Part shown: one piece after another, positions 17,066-25,261 of the stretch
Position numbering within the stretch: position 1 is the stretch's first letter
Layout of the letters: every line of letters begins with the position of its first letter
Source of the DNA: an uncultured bacterium
GTDB lineage: Bacteria; Bacillota; Clostridia; Lachnospirales; Lachnospiraceae
Length of the DNA: 64,000 bases
Assembly: GCA_905216215.1 (NCBI GenBank)
Contig: CAJMSZ010000002.1
Location: forward strand, 45,211-109,210
Direction: 5' to 3'
The notes under the pieces: model-generated
Database searches by the model: none
The model's input: only the letters and a program-made list of their open reading frames with translations
Told to the model about the DNA's origin: nothing
Made by a program: the position numbers and the translations under genes

Positions 17066-18726
17066 ATATCGAAACAGCCGCCTCCTATAAATTCCCGAAG
17101 CAGGGAATTTGCAGGAATATCGGCATTTCCCAGTCCTACAAACTCGTCACGGAATTTGAGCAGTCGTTTGGCTTCTACATATACTTCACAGTCCATTTCA
17201 ATTCCAAATAAAAGCGGCTCTACATAGGGTTTCAGCACTGCAAGCTCATACAGGAGTGCTGAGTTAAACATAACATCCGCTTCCTCCTGATAAGGAAAAA
17301 TATTTTTTTCCTCACCTCTGCGGACAGAATCCCACATGGCGATGGTCTGTTTTGCCGAAGCACCTCTTGTTCTGGCATCTCTGACCATACGACGCAGCAA
17401 TCTACCGTCTGTAGACGAAATCCGATTGTGTTCATCTACATTTAACTGAGTCAGAGCACTGATGTAAATCTTGAATTTATGCTCCCTTGGAAGTCCATAA
17501 GTCAGGCGGTCATTCAGACAATGGATTCCTTCCAACAGGAGAATATCATTCTCTCCAATCTCCATGAAATCACCCTTGAACTCCCGCTTTCCGGTCTTGA
17601 AATTGAATCTTGGAATTTCTACCCGCTTTCCGGCAAGCAATGCTTCCAAATCCTCATTTAACTTCTTCATATCCACGCAGTCAATGCTCTCAAAATCTAA
17701 TTTTCCATCCTTATCTCTCGGTGCAAACTCTCTGTCCACGAAATAATTATCCACAGCAAGTGCATGAGGCACCAGTCCATTTACCCGGAGCTGGATTGCC
17801 AGCCTGTGGGAAAATGTTGTCTTTCCCGAAGAAGACGGACCTGCTATGAGCACAAATTTCTTCTCTGGCTGACCGGCAATCTGATTGGCTATCTGTGCAA
17901 TCTTCTTCTCCTGAAGTGCCTCTTGAACAAGAATCAGTTCCTGTGGGTCATGGTATACCACAACGCCATTTAAATCTGCCACGGTTTCAATTCCCATTCT
18001 TCCGCCTTCTGTGGTGGACTCTTTCAGTACCTGGAACAGTTTCTTGCTTGGCTTGAACTCCGGCACTTCTATCGGATTTTCTGGAACCGGCATTTGCACC
18101 ACCAGTCCTTCATCATACAGATATAATTTAAAATATTTTAAATAGCCTGTAGATGGCACCATATAGCCATAATAATAATCTTCAAATTCATTGATACTAT
18201 ATACGTTTACAGCAGAGACTCTACGATAATGAAACAATTTCTCTTTGTCATACATTCCATACTGCTGAAATCTCTGAATTGCCTCATCTGTATGAATCTT
18301 CTGTTTCATAATCGGCAGATTCATCTCTGCCAGCTCATGCATGCGGGCTTCTATATTTCCAAGCAATTCTTCATCCAGATTTACATTCCCTGCTATGGTA
18401 AAATAATACCCTCTGCTCACGGAAAATTGTGCCATGACCTTCTGAATTTTCTCGTGTCCGATGACATCATAAATTGCTTTCACTAACAGAAAGCTGATTC
18501 CTCTTTTGTAAGTCAGATTGCCAATCTCCGTTCCCGTAGTCACAAATCTCAGCTCGCTGTCGGTCTTTAAACGCTTATGTAATTCCTGAAGTTTTCCATT
18601 TACAAATGCAAGTATAATATCATGCGGATAAGCACCCTGATTATCCTTCGCAATCTCCAGATAAGGAGTGCCTTTTGGATATTCCATTACCTTTCCATCT
18701 ATGATTACACGCAACATTTCATTCAT
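17062..18726 (-). CDS. TGS-domain nucleoside (uridine) kinase-like protein
   Basis: A Clostridia protein joining a ThrRS-like N-terminus to a phosphoribulokinase/uridine kinase domain. Residues ~1-60 form a TGS-like fold, and ~60-200 resemble the ThrRS editing-type domain. The kinase domain begins with the P-loop GPSSSGKTTFSHR near residue 290 and has LLLEGIHCLND and RRMVRDARTRG. Start ATG 18726 is chosen because AGGTGG is 9 nt upstream; a GTG seven codons earlier lacks this. It is the last gene of the dgt-dnaG-sigA operon. Substrate specificity is inferred from family only. Confidence 0.85.
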   Translation of the reverse strand: MNEMLRVIIDGKVMEYPKGTPYLEIAKDNQGAYPHDIILAFVNGKLQELHKRLKTDSELRFVTTGTEIGNLTYKRGISFLLVKAIYDVIGHEKIQKVMAQFSVSRGYYFTIAGNVNLDEELLGNIEARMHELAEMNLPIMKQKIHTDEAIQRFQQYGMYDKEKLFHYRRVSAVNVYSINEFEDYYYGYMVPSTGYLKYFKLYLYDEGLVVQMPVPENPIEVPEFKPSKKLFQVLKESTTEGGRMGIETVADLNGVVVYHDPQELILVQEALQEKKIAQIANQIAGQPEKKFVLIAGPSSSGKTTFSHRLAIQLRVNGLVPHALAVDNYFVDREFAPRDKDGKLDFESIDCVDMKKLNEDLEALLAGKRVEIPRFNFKTGKREFKGDFMEIGENDILLLEGIHCLNDRLTYGLPREHKFKIYISALTQLNVDEHNRISSTDGRLLRRMVRDARTRGASAKQTIAMWDSVRRGEEKNIFPYQEEADVMFNSALLYELAVLKPYVEPLLFGIEMDCEVYVEAKRLLKFRDEFVGLGNADIPANSLLREFIGGGCFDI

Positions 18727-18756
18727 ATTTGTATACCACCTTTTCACACATTAGAT

Positions 18757-19539
18757 TTACAACACCTGAAATGGGTGTTTTACCGGTGCAGTCTTTATTT
18801 CAATTTGCGGAAAATGCACTTGACAGAATTTATGCATATCTTCTACATAAATGTACTCTGTCCCGTAATGTCCTGCGTCAATCACGGTCAGTCCCTGTGC
18901 TACAGCATCGATTCCTTCGTGATGGTCTACATCTCCGGTAACCAGCACATCCGCCTGTTTTGCAAGTGCATCGGAAATCACACTCTTTCCAGAGCCAGGG
19001 GAAACAGCAATCCGCTTTACCTTTGTTCCAAGATTACCAAACACTTTTACATTGGGAAGCATTAATTTTTCCTTCACAAACCCACAACATTGGGCCAATG
19101 TCATCTCACACTTCAGGCTTCCTACTCTGCCGATTCCCTCTTCTATTCCATTTTCCACACTGGTTACATCCAACACTTCCGCACCTTCCATATCAAGATA
19201 TTCAGTGGCAAGTGCTGCCATTCCTTTCACATCATAATTTGTATGCATGGCATAATAGGAAAGGTCATTCTGAATCATTTTCATTAATCTGCGACCGATA
19301 AAATCCTGGTCTGTCACCCGTTTTACCGGCTTGAAAATCATCGGATGGTGGGTCAGAAGCATATCTGCGCCCCATGTTACCGCCTCATCTATGACTTCAT
19401 CTGTGGCATCCAATGCAATATAGATTTTCTTTATTTCCTTATCCATTCTCCCGGCGAGAAGTCCTACGTTATCCCATTCCAAGGCATAACGTGTGGGATA
19501 CCTCTCTTCTATCTTCTGAATGATATCACTGCAAATCAT
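18757..19539 (-). CDS. Nif3-like dinuclear metal centre protein (GCH1 type 2/YqfO family)
   Basis: Hexameric metal-binding protein of unclear biochemical role, often annotated as GTP cyclohydrolase 1 type 2. Metal-ligand motifs are LLTHHPMIF (His pair), AMHTNYD and the C-terminal GDVDHHEGIDAVAQG with GHYGTEYIYV. At ~260 aa it is the short form without the inserted CutA-like domain. Start ATG 19539 is favoured by GAGG 8 nt upstream and by the family-like start MICSDIIQKIEERYP; upstream ATGs lack a site. It is directly downstream of trmK, a conserved pairing in Firmicutes. Confidence 0.92.
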   Translation of the reverse strand: MICSDIIQKIEERYPTRYALEWDNVGLLAGRMDKEIKKIYIALDATDEVIDEAVTWGADMLLTHHPMIFKPVKRVTDQDFIGRRLMKMIQNDLSYYAMHTNYDVKGMAALATEYLDMEGAEVLDVTSVENGIEEGIGRVGSLKCEMTLAQCCGFVKEKLMLPNVKVFGNLGTKVKRIAVSPGSGKSVISDALAKQADVLVTGDVDHHEGIDAVAQGLTVIDAGHYGTEYIYVEDMHKFCQVHFPQIEIKTAPVKHPFQVL

Positions 19540-19589
19540 CGTATCTTCCTCACTTTTTTCTATCATCCGCCATTTATACAATCTGCTAT

Positions 19590-20339
19590 TTATGTAATCT
19601 GCCTTGTATAACCTGCCGTTTCCATAATCTGCTTTGCGAAATATGTTTCTAAAATATGCTGCACATGCTGAATCTGTGCTTCTATTTCCTCACAGCGTTC
19701 CTTTGCCCGTTCGGTGTTCTGTTTTGCTAAAGATTCCAGTACTCCATGACAAATCTGGATTTCACGCTCCAGAAACTGCTTTAGTACAGGATGAGCCGTG
19801 GCAAGCAGATATTTCCCATATTCCAGTTCTTCCGGTTTCCAACTTTCCCCTGTCATTTCTCCTGGCTTTACCTTCATCATAGGATAATATTTTCCATCTT
19901 CATAAATCATATCCTCTGCTAAAACTCTATAACCATTTTCCAACAGATACATTCTGAACTTTTCCAGTTCTGACTGAGGCTGAAGCACCAGCTCCTGTAA
20001 CTGAAGAGTCATCTCCCGCCCTTCTTCCAGAATCTTTATCATCAAGGCACCGCCCATACCGGCAATTACCGCACAGTCAGCCTCTCCTGCCTGTAGCTTT
20101 GCCAGGCCATCTGACAGGCGAATCTGAATCCGGCCCTCCAATCCATGTGCTTTAATATGCTCTTCAGCCCGTTCCAGGGGGCCTTTATTGATGTCCATCG
20201 CAATCGCAGACGGAATCTTTCCCTTTTCTGTTAAATAAATCGGTATGTAGGCATGGTCCGTTCCAACATCAACCAGTCTCATGCCCGGCGACACCAGATT
20301 TGCCACTGCCTGTAATCGTTTTGATAGCTCTATCTTCAT
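19590..20339 (-). CDS. trmK: tRNA (adenine-22-N1)-methyltransferase
   Basis: SAM-dependent methylation of A22 in tRNA, commonly on tRNA-Ser and tRNA-Leu in Firmicutes. The Rossmann motif VDVGTDHAYIPIYL and downstream AGMGGALMIKIL and LQPQSELEKFRMYL are TrmK signatures; the C-terminal third is helical. 249 aa is slightly longer than common forms. The ATG overlaps the sigA stop (TAATG), so it is coupled. The short spacer to nif3 contains a degenerate repeated ATAATCTGC-like motif of no known function. Confidence 0.93.
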   Translation of the reverse strand: MKIELSKRLQAVANLVSPGMRLVDVGTDHAYIPIYLTEKGKIPSAIAMDINKGPLERAEEHIKAHGLEGRIQIRLSDGLAKLQAGEADCAVIAGMGGALMIKILEEGREMTLQLQELVLQPQSELEKFRMYLLENGYRVLAEDMIYEDGKYYPMMKVKPGEMTGESWKPEELEYGKYLLATAHPVLKQFLEREIQICHGVLESLAKQNTERAKERCEEIEAQIQHVQHILETYFAKQIMETAGYTRQIT

Positions 20340-21457
20340 TATTCCAAATAGTCCTTTAATTTTCTGCTTCTGCTTGGATGACGCAGTTTTCGGAGTGCCT
20401 TTGCCTCAATCTGACGGATTCTCTCCCTGGTCACATCAAACTCTTTTCCCACCTCTTCCAGTGTTCTTGCGCGTCCGTCATCCAGTCCGAAACGTAGGCG
20501 AAGTACTTTCTGTTCCCGGTCAGTCAGTGTATCCATAGCCTCATCAAGCTGTTCTCTCAATAAAGTCTGGGTCGCTGCGTCAACCGGCACCATCACATGG
20601 TCATCCTGAATAAAATCTCCAAGATGACTGTCATCTTCCTCTCCTATAGGAGTTTCCAGAGAAACCGGTTCCTGTGAAATCTTCATAATCTCCCGCACAC
20701 GCTCTACGGGTATTTTCATTTCTTTTGCAATTTCTTCCGGAAGTGGCTCTCTGCCTAATTTCTGAAGAAGCTGACGGGATGTACGGCTTACTTTGTTGAT
20801 CGTCTCTACCATATGAACAGGAATCCGAATGGTTCTCGACTGATCTGCCAATGCACGGGTAATTGCCTGACGAATCCACCAGGTAGCATACGTGCTGAAT
20901 TTGAAACCTTTTTCATAATCAAACTTATCCACTGCCTTAATCAGTCCTAGATTTCCTTCCTGAATCAAATCCAGGAACTGCATTCCTCGCCCCACATAAC
21001 GCTTCGCAATGCTCACTACAAGACGCAGATTGGCCTCTGTCAGACGTTTCTTGGCCTCTTCATCTCCATCTGCCATTCTTCTTGCCAATTCCACCTCTTC
21101 ATCTGAGGTAAGAAGAGGTACCTTTCCGATTTCCTTCAAATACATACGCACAGGGTCTTCCGTACTGATTCCCTCCGGTACGGATAAATCAATCTTTTCT
21201 AAATCAATTTCCTCTTCCTCAGATAAATCAATGTCTACATCATCCTCTTCCACTTCTTCCAGTGTATCCCCGGTCTGTAAAACATCAATTCCCTTCTGTT
21301 CCAGATAATCATAGACCTTTTCCATTTTCTCAGGAGAAAGCTCCATATCTTTCAGAAAACTTTCCACTTCCTGCAGTTCTAAAATATTTTTCTTTGTCTT
21401 CGCAAGCGCTTCTAATTCTTTTAACTTTTCTTCCAATGTTACTACCTTTGCTTCCAT
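20339..21457 (-). CDS. rpoD: Primary RNA polymerase sigma factor (sigma-70/SigA)
   Basis: Housekeeping sigma factor that directs RNA polymerase to -10/-35 promoters. A short acidic region 1.1-like N-terminus is followed by region 1.2 (DPVRMYLKEIGKVPLLT), region 2 (LRLVVSIAKRYVGRGMQFLDLIQEGNLGLIKAVDKFDYEKGFKFSTYATWWIRQAI motif series), region 3, and region 4 with VTRERIRQIEAKALRKLRHPSRS. 372 aa matches Firmicutes SigA. It lies in the classical dnaG-rpoD order, 40 nt after dnaG. Confidence 0.97.
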   Translation of the reverse strand: MEAKVVTLEEKLKELEALAKTKKNILELQEVESFLKDMELSPEKMEKVYDYLEQKGIDVLQTGDTLEEVEEDDVDIDLSEEEEIDLEKIDLSVPEGISTEDPVRMYLKEIGKVPLLTSDEEVELARRMADGDEEAKKRLTEANLRLVVSIAKRYVGRGMQFLDLIQEGNLGLIKAVDKFDYEKGFKFSTYATWWIRQAITRALADQSRTIRIPVHMVETINKVSRTSRQLLQKLGREPLPEEIAKEMKIPVERVREIMKISQEPVSLETPIGEEDDSHLGDFIQDDHVMVPVDAATQTLLREQLDEAMDTLTDREQKVLRLRFGLDDGRARTLEEVGKEFDVTRERIRQIEAKALRKLRHPSRSRKLKDYLE

Positions 21458-21496
21458 GTAGTATCCTTTCTCTCATTGCTTGTTTATATTTTGTCC

Positions 21497-23272
21497 CTAA
21501 TCAATGGAAATATGCAGTTTCCGCAAGTCCTGCAACGCTTTCTTTGCTTCCATCAGCCTTTGCAGCCCCTGAATATCAGTCGGTGACAAATTACGTGTTG
21601 CCTCATCAATGCTATAAGTCTTTACACGAATAATCGTTTCTTTGATGGCTTTCTCCTCTTCCTGCTTTGTTGTAAGTTCCCGAATTCGGGTGTGGAATAA
21701 GGATGCCGCCTCTCTGTGTTCTTCCTCCTCTGTAAAATAATTCATAATCTGGGCCGGATTTACTTCCCCTTTCTCATACTGCTCAAAGAGCAATTCAGCT
21801 ACCTTCTTATACAAATCTTTGGTAAAATCCTCCGGTGTAATATATTTACAAATCTGACCAAACAATTCTTCATGGTCTATCAGCCATGTGAGTAGAATCT
21901 TCTGGGAAGTAAGGTTTCCGTCCTCTTTGTGATTCTCTCTTGAAGCCGTTGTACTCGGTCGGGATGCAGGCGTTGCCATTCCTGCCTGTACTGCCGTTTT
22001 TACCACCAGTTTCCGAAGCTCCTCTGCACTGATCCGATAAGTTCTCGCCACTGCCTCTATATAGTTCGTCCGTTCAATTTCTTCTTCAAACTCTGTAAGC
22101 CATCTTGCAGCCACCTTCAGGAAATCGGTCTTTCCTTCCGGCGAGTTCATATCATAGTCCTTCTCCAACATTTCCAGACGGAACATGAATCCATTTCTTG
22201 CCTTGGCAATCCGCTCCTCAAATGCCTCTGCCCCAAGATTCTTAATAAATTCATCCGGGTCTTTATAAGGCTCCATCCGAATGACCTTTGCCGTGATTCC
22301 TGCTTCTTTCAAAATCGGAACGGCCCTAAGTGCCGCCTTGGTTCCTGCTTCATCACTATCGTAAGTCAGATAAACTTCATTGACATAACGCTTGATCAGT
22401 GACGCATGTCCTGAAGTGAGGGCTGTTCCAAGAGAAGCCACTGCATTGGTAAATCCTGCCTGATGCAGAGAAATCACATCCATATATCCTTCACAGATTA
22501 GGAAATAAGATTTCCGTGAAGTCCGTGCCCTGTGCAGTCCATACAGATTCCGGCTCTTATCAAATATCAGTGTTTCCGGTGAATTCAGATATTTCGGTTT
22601 GCCATCCCCCATCACACGGCCACCAAATCCAATAACCCGGTTGTTGGCATCCATAATCGGAAACATGACACGATTCCAGAATTTGTCATAGATTCCCTGC
22701 TTCTCGTCTACATTGGCAAGACCGGCTTTTACAATCAGTTCGTCCGAATATCCCTTGGTCTTCAGATATTTATACAAATCATCACTGTATTTATTGGAAT
22801 ACCCGAGTCCAAAAGCGGTAATTGTTTCCTCGCTGAGCTGTCGTTTCCGCAAATACTCATATCCCACCTTGCCGCCCGGTGACTTGAGCTGCGCATAAAA
22901 GTATTTTGCAGCCAGCTTATTCATCTCCAGTAAGGTTACCCGTAAATCTGCCCGTTCCTTTGCTTCTTTGGAATATTCTTCTTCTGGGAGTTCAATGCCT
23001 GCACGTTCTGCAAGAAACCGCAATGCCTCAAGAAATGTATAGTTTTCATATTCCATAATAAAGGTAAATACATTTCCTCCTGCACCGCAGCCAAAACAAT
23101 AATACATCTGCTTATCCCGGCTCACGGAAAAAGAAGGTGATTTTTCATTGTGAAATGGACACAGTCCGAAATAGGAGCTGCCCTTCTTCTGCAATCTCAC
23201 ATACTGGGAAATAACATCTACAATATCATTTCTGCTTCTTACTTCTTCTATGATTTCATCTGAATAATACAT
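21497..23272 (-). CDS. dnaG: DNA primase
   Basis: Synthesises RNA primers at the replication fork with the DnaB helicase. The N-terminal CHC2 zinc finger (CPFHNEKSPSFSVSRD...CFGCG, residues ~38-65) is followed by the RNA polymerase core with TOPRIM acidic residues (ICEGYMDVISLHQAG, TYDSDEAG), and a C-terminal DnaB-interacting helical domain from ~residue 440. 591 aa is normal. It is between dgt and rpoD in the macromolecular-synthesis operon. Confidence 0.97.
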   Translation of the reverse strand: MYYSDEIIEEVRSRNDIVDVISQYVRLQKKGSSYFGLCPFHNEKSPSFSVSRDKQMYYCFGCGAGGNVFTFIMEYENYTFLEALRFLAERAGIELPEEEYSKEAKERADLRVTLLEMNKLAAKYFYAQLKSPGGKVGYEYLRKRQLSEETITAFGLGYSNKYSDDLYKYLKTKGYSDELIVKAGLANVDEKQGIYDKFWNRVMFPIMDANNRVIGFGGRVMGDGKPKYLNSPETLIFDKSRNLYGLHRARTSRKSYFLICEGYMDVISLHQAGFTNAVASLGTALTSGHASLIKRYVNEVYLTYDSDEAGTKAALRAVPILKEAGITAKVIRMEPYKDPDEFIKNLGAEAFEERIAKARNGFMFRLEMLEKDYDMNSPEGKTDFLKVAARWLTEFEEEIERTNYIEAVARTYRISAEELRKLVVKTAVQAGMATPASRPSTTASRENHKEDGNLTSQKILLTWLIDHEELFGQICKYITPEDFTKDLYKKVAELLFEQYEKGEVNPAQIMNYFTEEEEHREAASLFHTRIRELTTKQEEEKAIKETIIRVKTYSIDEATRNLSPTDIQGLQRLMEAKKALQDLRKLHISID

Positions 23273-23350
23273 TCTTTTCTACGCCTTCCTGCCCCTGTGA
23301 CAGCGCACTGTCAAGTTTTCATCCTATTGGATTATACTACTTTATTTTCA

Positions 23351-24355
23351 TCAAAATTTCCATGCTTTTGGTACAAAAATATCTTCAAATTTTTTTACTG
23401 CATATGTATCGGTCATTCCTGCGATATAATCGCACACCGCCTGTTCTTCGGAATCACCTAGTTCGATTCGTTTCCGGTTATGCTCCGGCAGCAACTCAAT
23501 CCGGTCCTCATAGTATAAATATAATTTTTCTACCATCTGCACTGCCTTGCCTTCTTCTCCCTTTGCCTGCGGATTCTGATATACATTGGCAAACATATAT
23601 TTTCGCAATTCCGCCATTGCCTGACTGATTTCATCCGACATACGGATAGACGGCTGGTCCATACTGTTGGTAATTACATCATGAATCAGACGGTTTAATC
23701 TTTCCCGGACATTCTTTCCAAGAGTATTACGCAGTTCCTTCGGGATATCTTCTTCTGAAATAATCCCACCACGGATGGCATCATCAATATCATGATTAAT
23801 ATACGCAATCTTATCCGAAAGTCTTACTATCTGCCCTTCTAAGGTAGATGGGCTTCCTGCGGTCTGATGATTTAGAATTCCGTCCCTAACTTCCCATGTA
23901 AGATTTAATCCCCGTCCGTCTTTTTCCAGATATTCTACCACACGCACACTCTGTTCATTATGACGGAATCCACCAGGGCTCACATCATTTAACGCCCTTT
24001 CTCCTGCATGTCCAAATGGTGTATGTCCCAAATCATGTCCAAGACTGATGGCCTCTGCCAAATCTTCATTTAAACGTAACGCCTTGGCTATGGTTCTGGC
24101 ATTCTGTGATACCTCAAGGGTATGAGTAAGACGGGTCCGGTAATGATCCCCCTTCGGCAACAGAAATACCTGTGTTTTCTGCTTCAGCCTGCGGAATGCC
24201 TTACAATGTAGAATTCTGTCCCTGTCACGCTGAAAGACCGGACGGATATCGCACTTCTCTTCTGGAACTTCTCTACCTCTCGAATGAATGCTCAGAGTCG
24301 CATAGGGACTCAGGCATTCCTGTTCACGCTGTTCCATCTGTTCCCTTATTGTCAT
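23351..24355 (-). CDS. dgt: Deoxyguanosinetriphosphate triphosphohydrolase-like HD protein
   Basis: HD-superfamily dNTP triphosphohydrolase that degrades dGTP or other dNTPs to nucleoside and triphosphate. Metal-binding HD residues are in RTRLTHTLEVSQ and SLGHDLGHTPFGHAGE; further motifs are FRHNEQSVRVVEYLE, NLTWEVRDGILNH and ADKIAYINHD-like LSDKIAYINHDIDDA. 334 aa is the short clostridial form. AAGGAGG is just upstream of the ATG. It is the first gene of the dnaG-sigA operon and starts opposite the tRNA-Leu gene. Confidence 0.94.
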   Translation of the reverse strand: MTIREQMEQREQECLSPYATLSIHSRGREVPEEKCDIRPVFQRDRDRILHCKAFRRLKQKTQVFLLPKGDHYRTRLTHTLEVSQNARTIAKALRLNEDLAEAISLGHDLGHTPFGHAGERALNDVSPGGFRHNEQSVRVVEYLEKDGRGLNLTWEVRDGILNHQTAGSPSTLEGQIVRLSDKIAYINHDIDDAIRGGIISEEDIPKELRNTLGKNVRERLNRLIHDVITNSMDQPSIRMSDEISQAMAELRKYMFANVYQNPQAKGEEGKAVQMVEKLYLYYEDRIELLPEHNRKRIELGDSEEQAVCDYIAGMTDTYAVKKFEDIFVPKAWKF

Positions 24356-24445
24356 ATGGACCTCCTTCTTTATATTTTTGAAATATTCTATCTATTTTTG
24401 GTTTTTTTAATAATATTGCGAATATATATTTTTTTTACTTTTTTG

Positions 24446-24474
24446 TTGACTTTCATCGTCCTATAGTGTATTAT
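24446..24474 (+). promoter_or_regulatory. Promoter of tRNA-Leu
   Basis: TTGACT at 24446-24451, 17-bp spacer, TATTAT at 24469-24474, about 36 nt before the first base of the tRNA. Strong match and sensible placement. Confidence 0.8.
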
Positions 24475-24509
24475 AACACTTGTCAAGCGAGTGAGCAAAT
24501 CATTCGTAA

Positions 24510-24594
24510 GCGGAAGTGTCGGAACTGGCAGACGAGCAAGACTAAGGATCTTGTGCATATTGCTTGCGTGTGGGTTCAAGTCCCATCTTCCGCA
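24510..24594 (+). tRNA. tRNA-Leu (anticodon AAG)
   Basis: Class II tRNA with acceptor stem GCGGAAG / CTTCCGC, D-arm, anticodon arm CAAGA-CTAAGGA-TCTTG giving AAG, a long variable arm, T-arm GTGGGTTCAAGTCCCAT, and discriminator A at 24594. CCA is not encoded. A34 would be read as inosine if a TadA enzyme modifies it, decoding CUU/CUC. It has its own promoter and terminator. Its last 15 bases form one arm of a long inverted repeat with sequence beyond the terminator. Confidence 0.96.
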
Positions 24595-24646
24595 TTAAAA
24601 AGATTCAACCGAAAGGTTGAATCTTTTTTTATGCAGAAGATGGGAC
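24580..24646. repeat. Long inverted repeat spanning the tRNA 3' end and its terminator
   Basis: Arm 24580-24610 (tRNA T-arm/acceptor strand, short spacer, then AGATTCAACC) is matched by the reverse complement of 24615-24646 with only a few differences and a one-base length change. The loop is GAAA. The central part is the terminator, and the outer part duplicates the tRNA 3' end in opposite orientation. Confidence 0.9.
24601..24630 (+). terminator. Terminator after tRNA-Leu (two-sided)
   Basis: AGATTCAACC-GAAA-GGTTGAATCT followed by TTTTTT on the plus strand. The minus strand also ends in TTTTT, so it can serve the leftward gene at 24744 as well. Confidence 0.92.
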
Positions 24647-24725
24647 CCAGGGTCCAAGGTCTCACAACAGCATAGCTGTTGCCCGGTCGGTTCGGCGAGA
24701 TACGATTCACCGAACCTTCTTCTGC
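24633..24725. ncRNA. Cloverleaf-like structured element of unknown class
   Basis: A 7-bp closing stem GCAGAAG / CTTCTGC (24633-24639 with 24719-24725) encloses three hairpins: GGACCC-A-GGGTCC (24643-24655), AACAGC-ATA-GCTGTT (24666-24680) and GGTTCGG / CCGAACC (24689-24716). All stems are perfect, and the fold is possible on either strand. It lies between the tRNA-Leu terminator and a 75-aa gene transcribed toward it. No tRNA anticodon or T-loop consensus is evident. It may be a 3' UTR structure or a mobile repeat. Confidence 0.45.
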
Positions 24726-24743
24726 CTTATGAATTTTTATCCT

Positions 24744-24971
24744 CTACTCATCAAATTCTACAACTACATAATGCCCTTTATCCGTCTTTCTAATCTCTTT
24801 TACCACACCGCTTGTGTTCTTAATCCGTTCATTCACTTTATAACATCCGCTCATTGCCACGGCTGGCTTAATGATATAATAATAATTGGCACTTAAATAT
24901 TCGCTGATTTCCACCGTCTGTCCTACTTCTACCTGTCCCGGACGTTCCATTTTAAATTCAACTTCCCGCAT
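24744..24971 (-). CDS. Conserved-looking 75-aa protein of unknown function
   Basis: Not recognised. A 75-residue protein of SH3-like or beta-barrel character. It has short hydrophobic strands, a central SANYYYIIKPAVAMSG, one Cys, and an acidic end (VVVEFDE). No signal peptide or membrane helix. A strong GGAGGAG site is 7 nt before the ATG, and codon use looks ordinary, so I believe it is real. It follows the 25-aa gene (40 nt gap) and the lgt unit on the same strand. Its transcript would run into the cloverleaf-like element and the two-sided terminator. Confidence 0.7.
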   Translation of the reverse strand: MREVEFKMERPGQVEVGQTVEISEYLSANYYYIIKPAVAMSGCYKVNERIKNTSGVVKEIRKTDKGHYVVVEFDE

Positions 24972-25010
24972 CTTTTTTCTCCTCCTCAGTCATCAATCGC
25001 TATTTCATCG

Positions 25011-25088
25011 TTATTTTCTCTTATGACTTTCTTCTAATACACATCCAAGTTCATAAAAAATAAGTGTTCCTAAAATTGTTGCCCACAT
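25011..25088 (-). CDS. Putative 25-aa single-pass membrane peptide
   Basis: Short gene with an exact AGGAGG 7 nt before the ATG. It has a plausible promoter (TTGAAA-17-TATAGG) and encodes 25 residues: a hydrophobic stretch (ATILGTLIFYELGCVL) and a charged end EESHKRK. This is the pattern of small bacterial membrane peptides, with a positive-inside C-terminus. A hairpin formed by CTATCGAAAAC and GTTTTGATAG abuts the Shine-Dalgarno sequence and could regulate it. The function is unknown. The coding call rests on translation signals and composition, not on homology. Confidence 0.55.
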   Translation of the reverse strand: MWATILGTLIFYELGCVLEESHKRK

Positions 25089-25153
25089 AATTTATCCTCC
25101 TATCAAAACTTTTTTCTCCGTTTTCGATAGATAAATTATGCATGACATGATGT

Positions 25154-25182
25154 CCTATAAAAACCCCAACTGTTCATTTCAA
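25154..25182 (-). promoter_or_regulatory. Promoter candidate for the 25-aa/75-aa genes
   Basis: TTGAAA (complement of 25177-25182), 17-bp spacer, TATAGG (complement of 25154-25159), after the lgt terminator and ~65 nt before the small gene. The -10 is imperfect. Confidence 0.5.
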
Positions 25183-25235
25183 TCAGATTGATTTTTATTT
25201 TCTAACTGACTCGTTTATTCAAACCAGAAGAAACG

Positions 25236-25261
25236 AAAAGAGCGATATTACTCGCTCTTTT
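25236..25261 (-). terminator. Terminator overlapping the lgt stop codon
   Basis: Stem AAAAGAGCGA / TCGCTCTTTT (10 bp, 6-nt loop) followed by CG on the minus strand. The lgt stop codon lies in the loop, so the last lgt codons are part of the hairpin. Confidence 0.7.

Noticed and set aside
24633..24725. A second tRNA gene next to tRNA-Leu
   Set aside because: Stem lengths are tRNA-like, but no T-loop consensus, no 7-nt anticodon loop and no D-loop GG are present on either strand.
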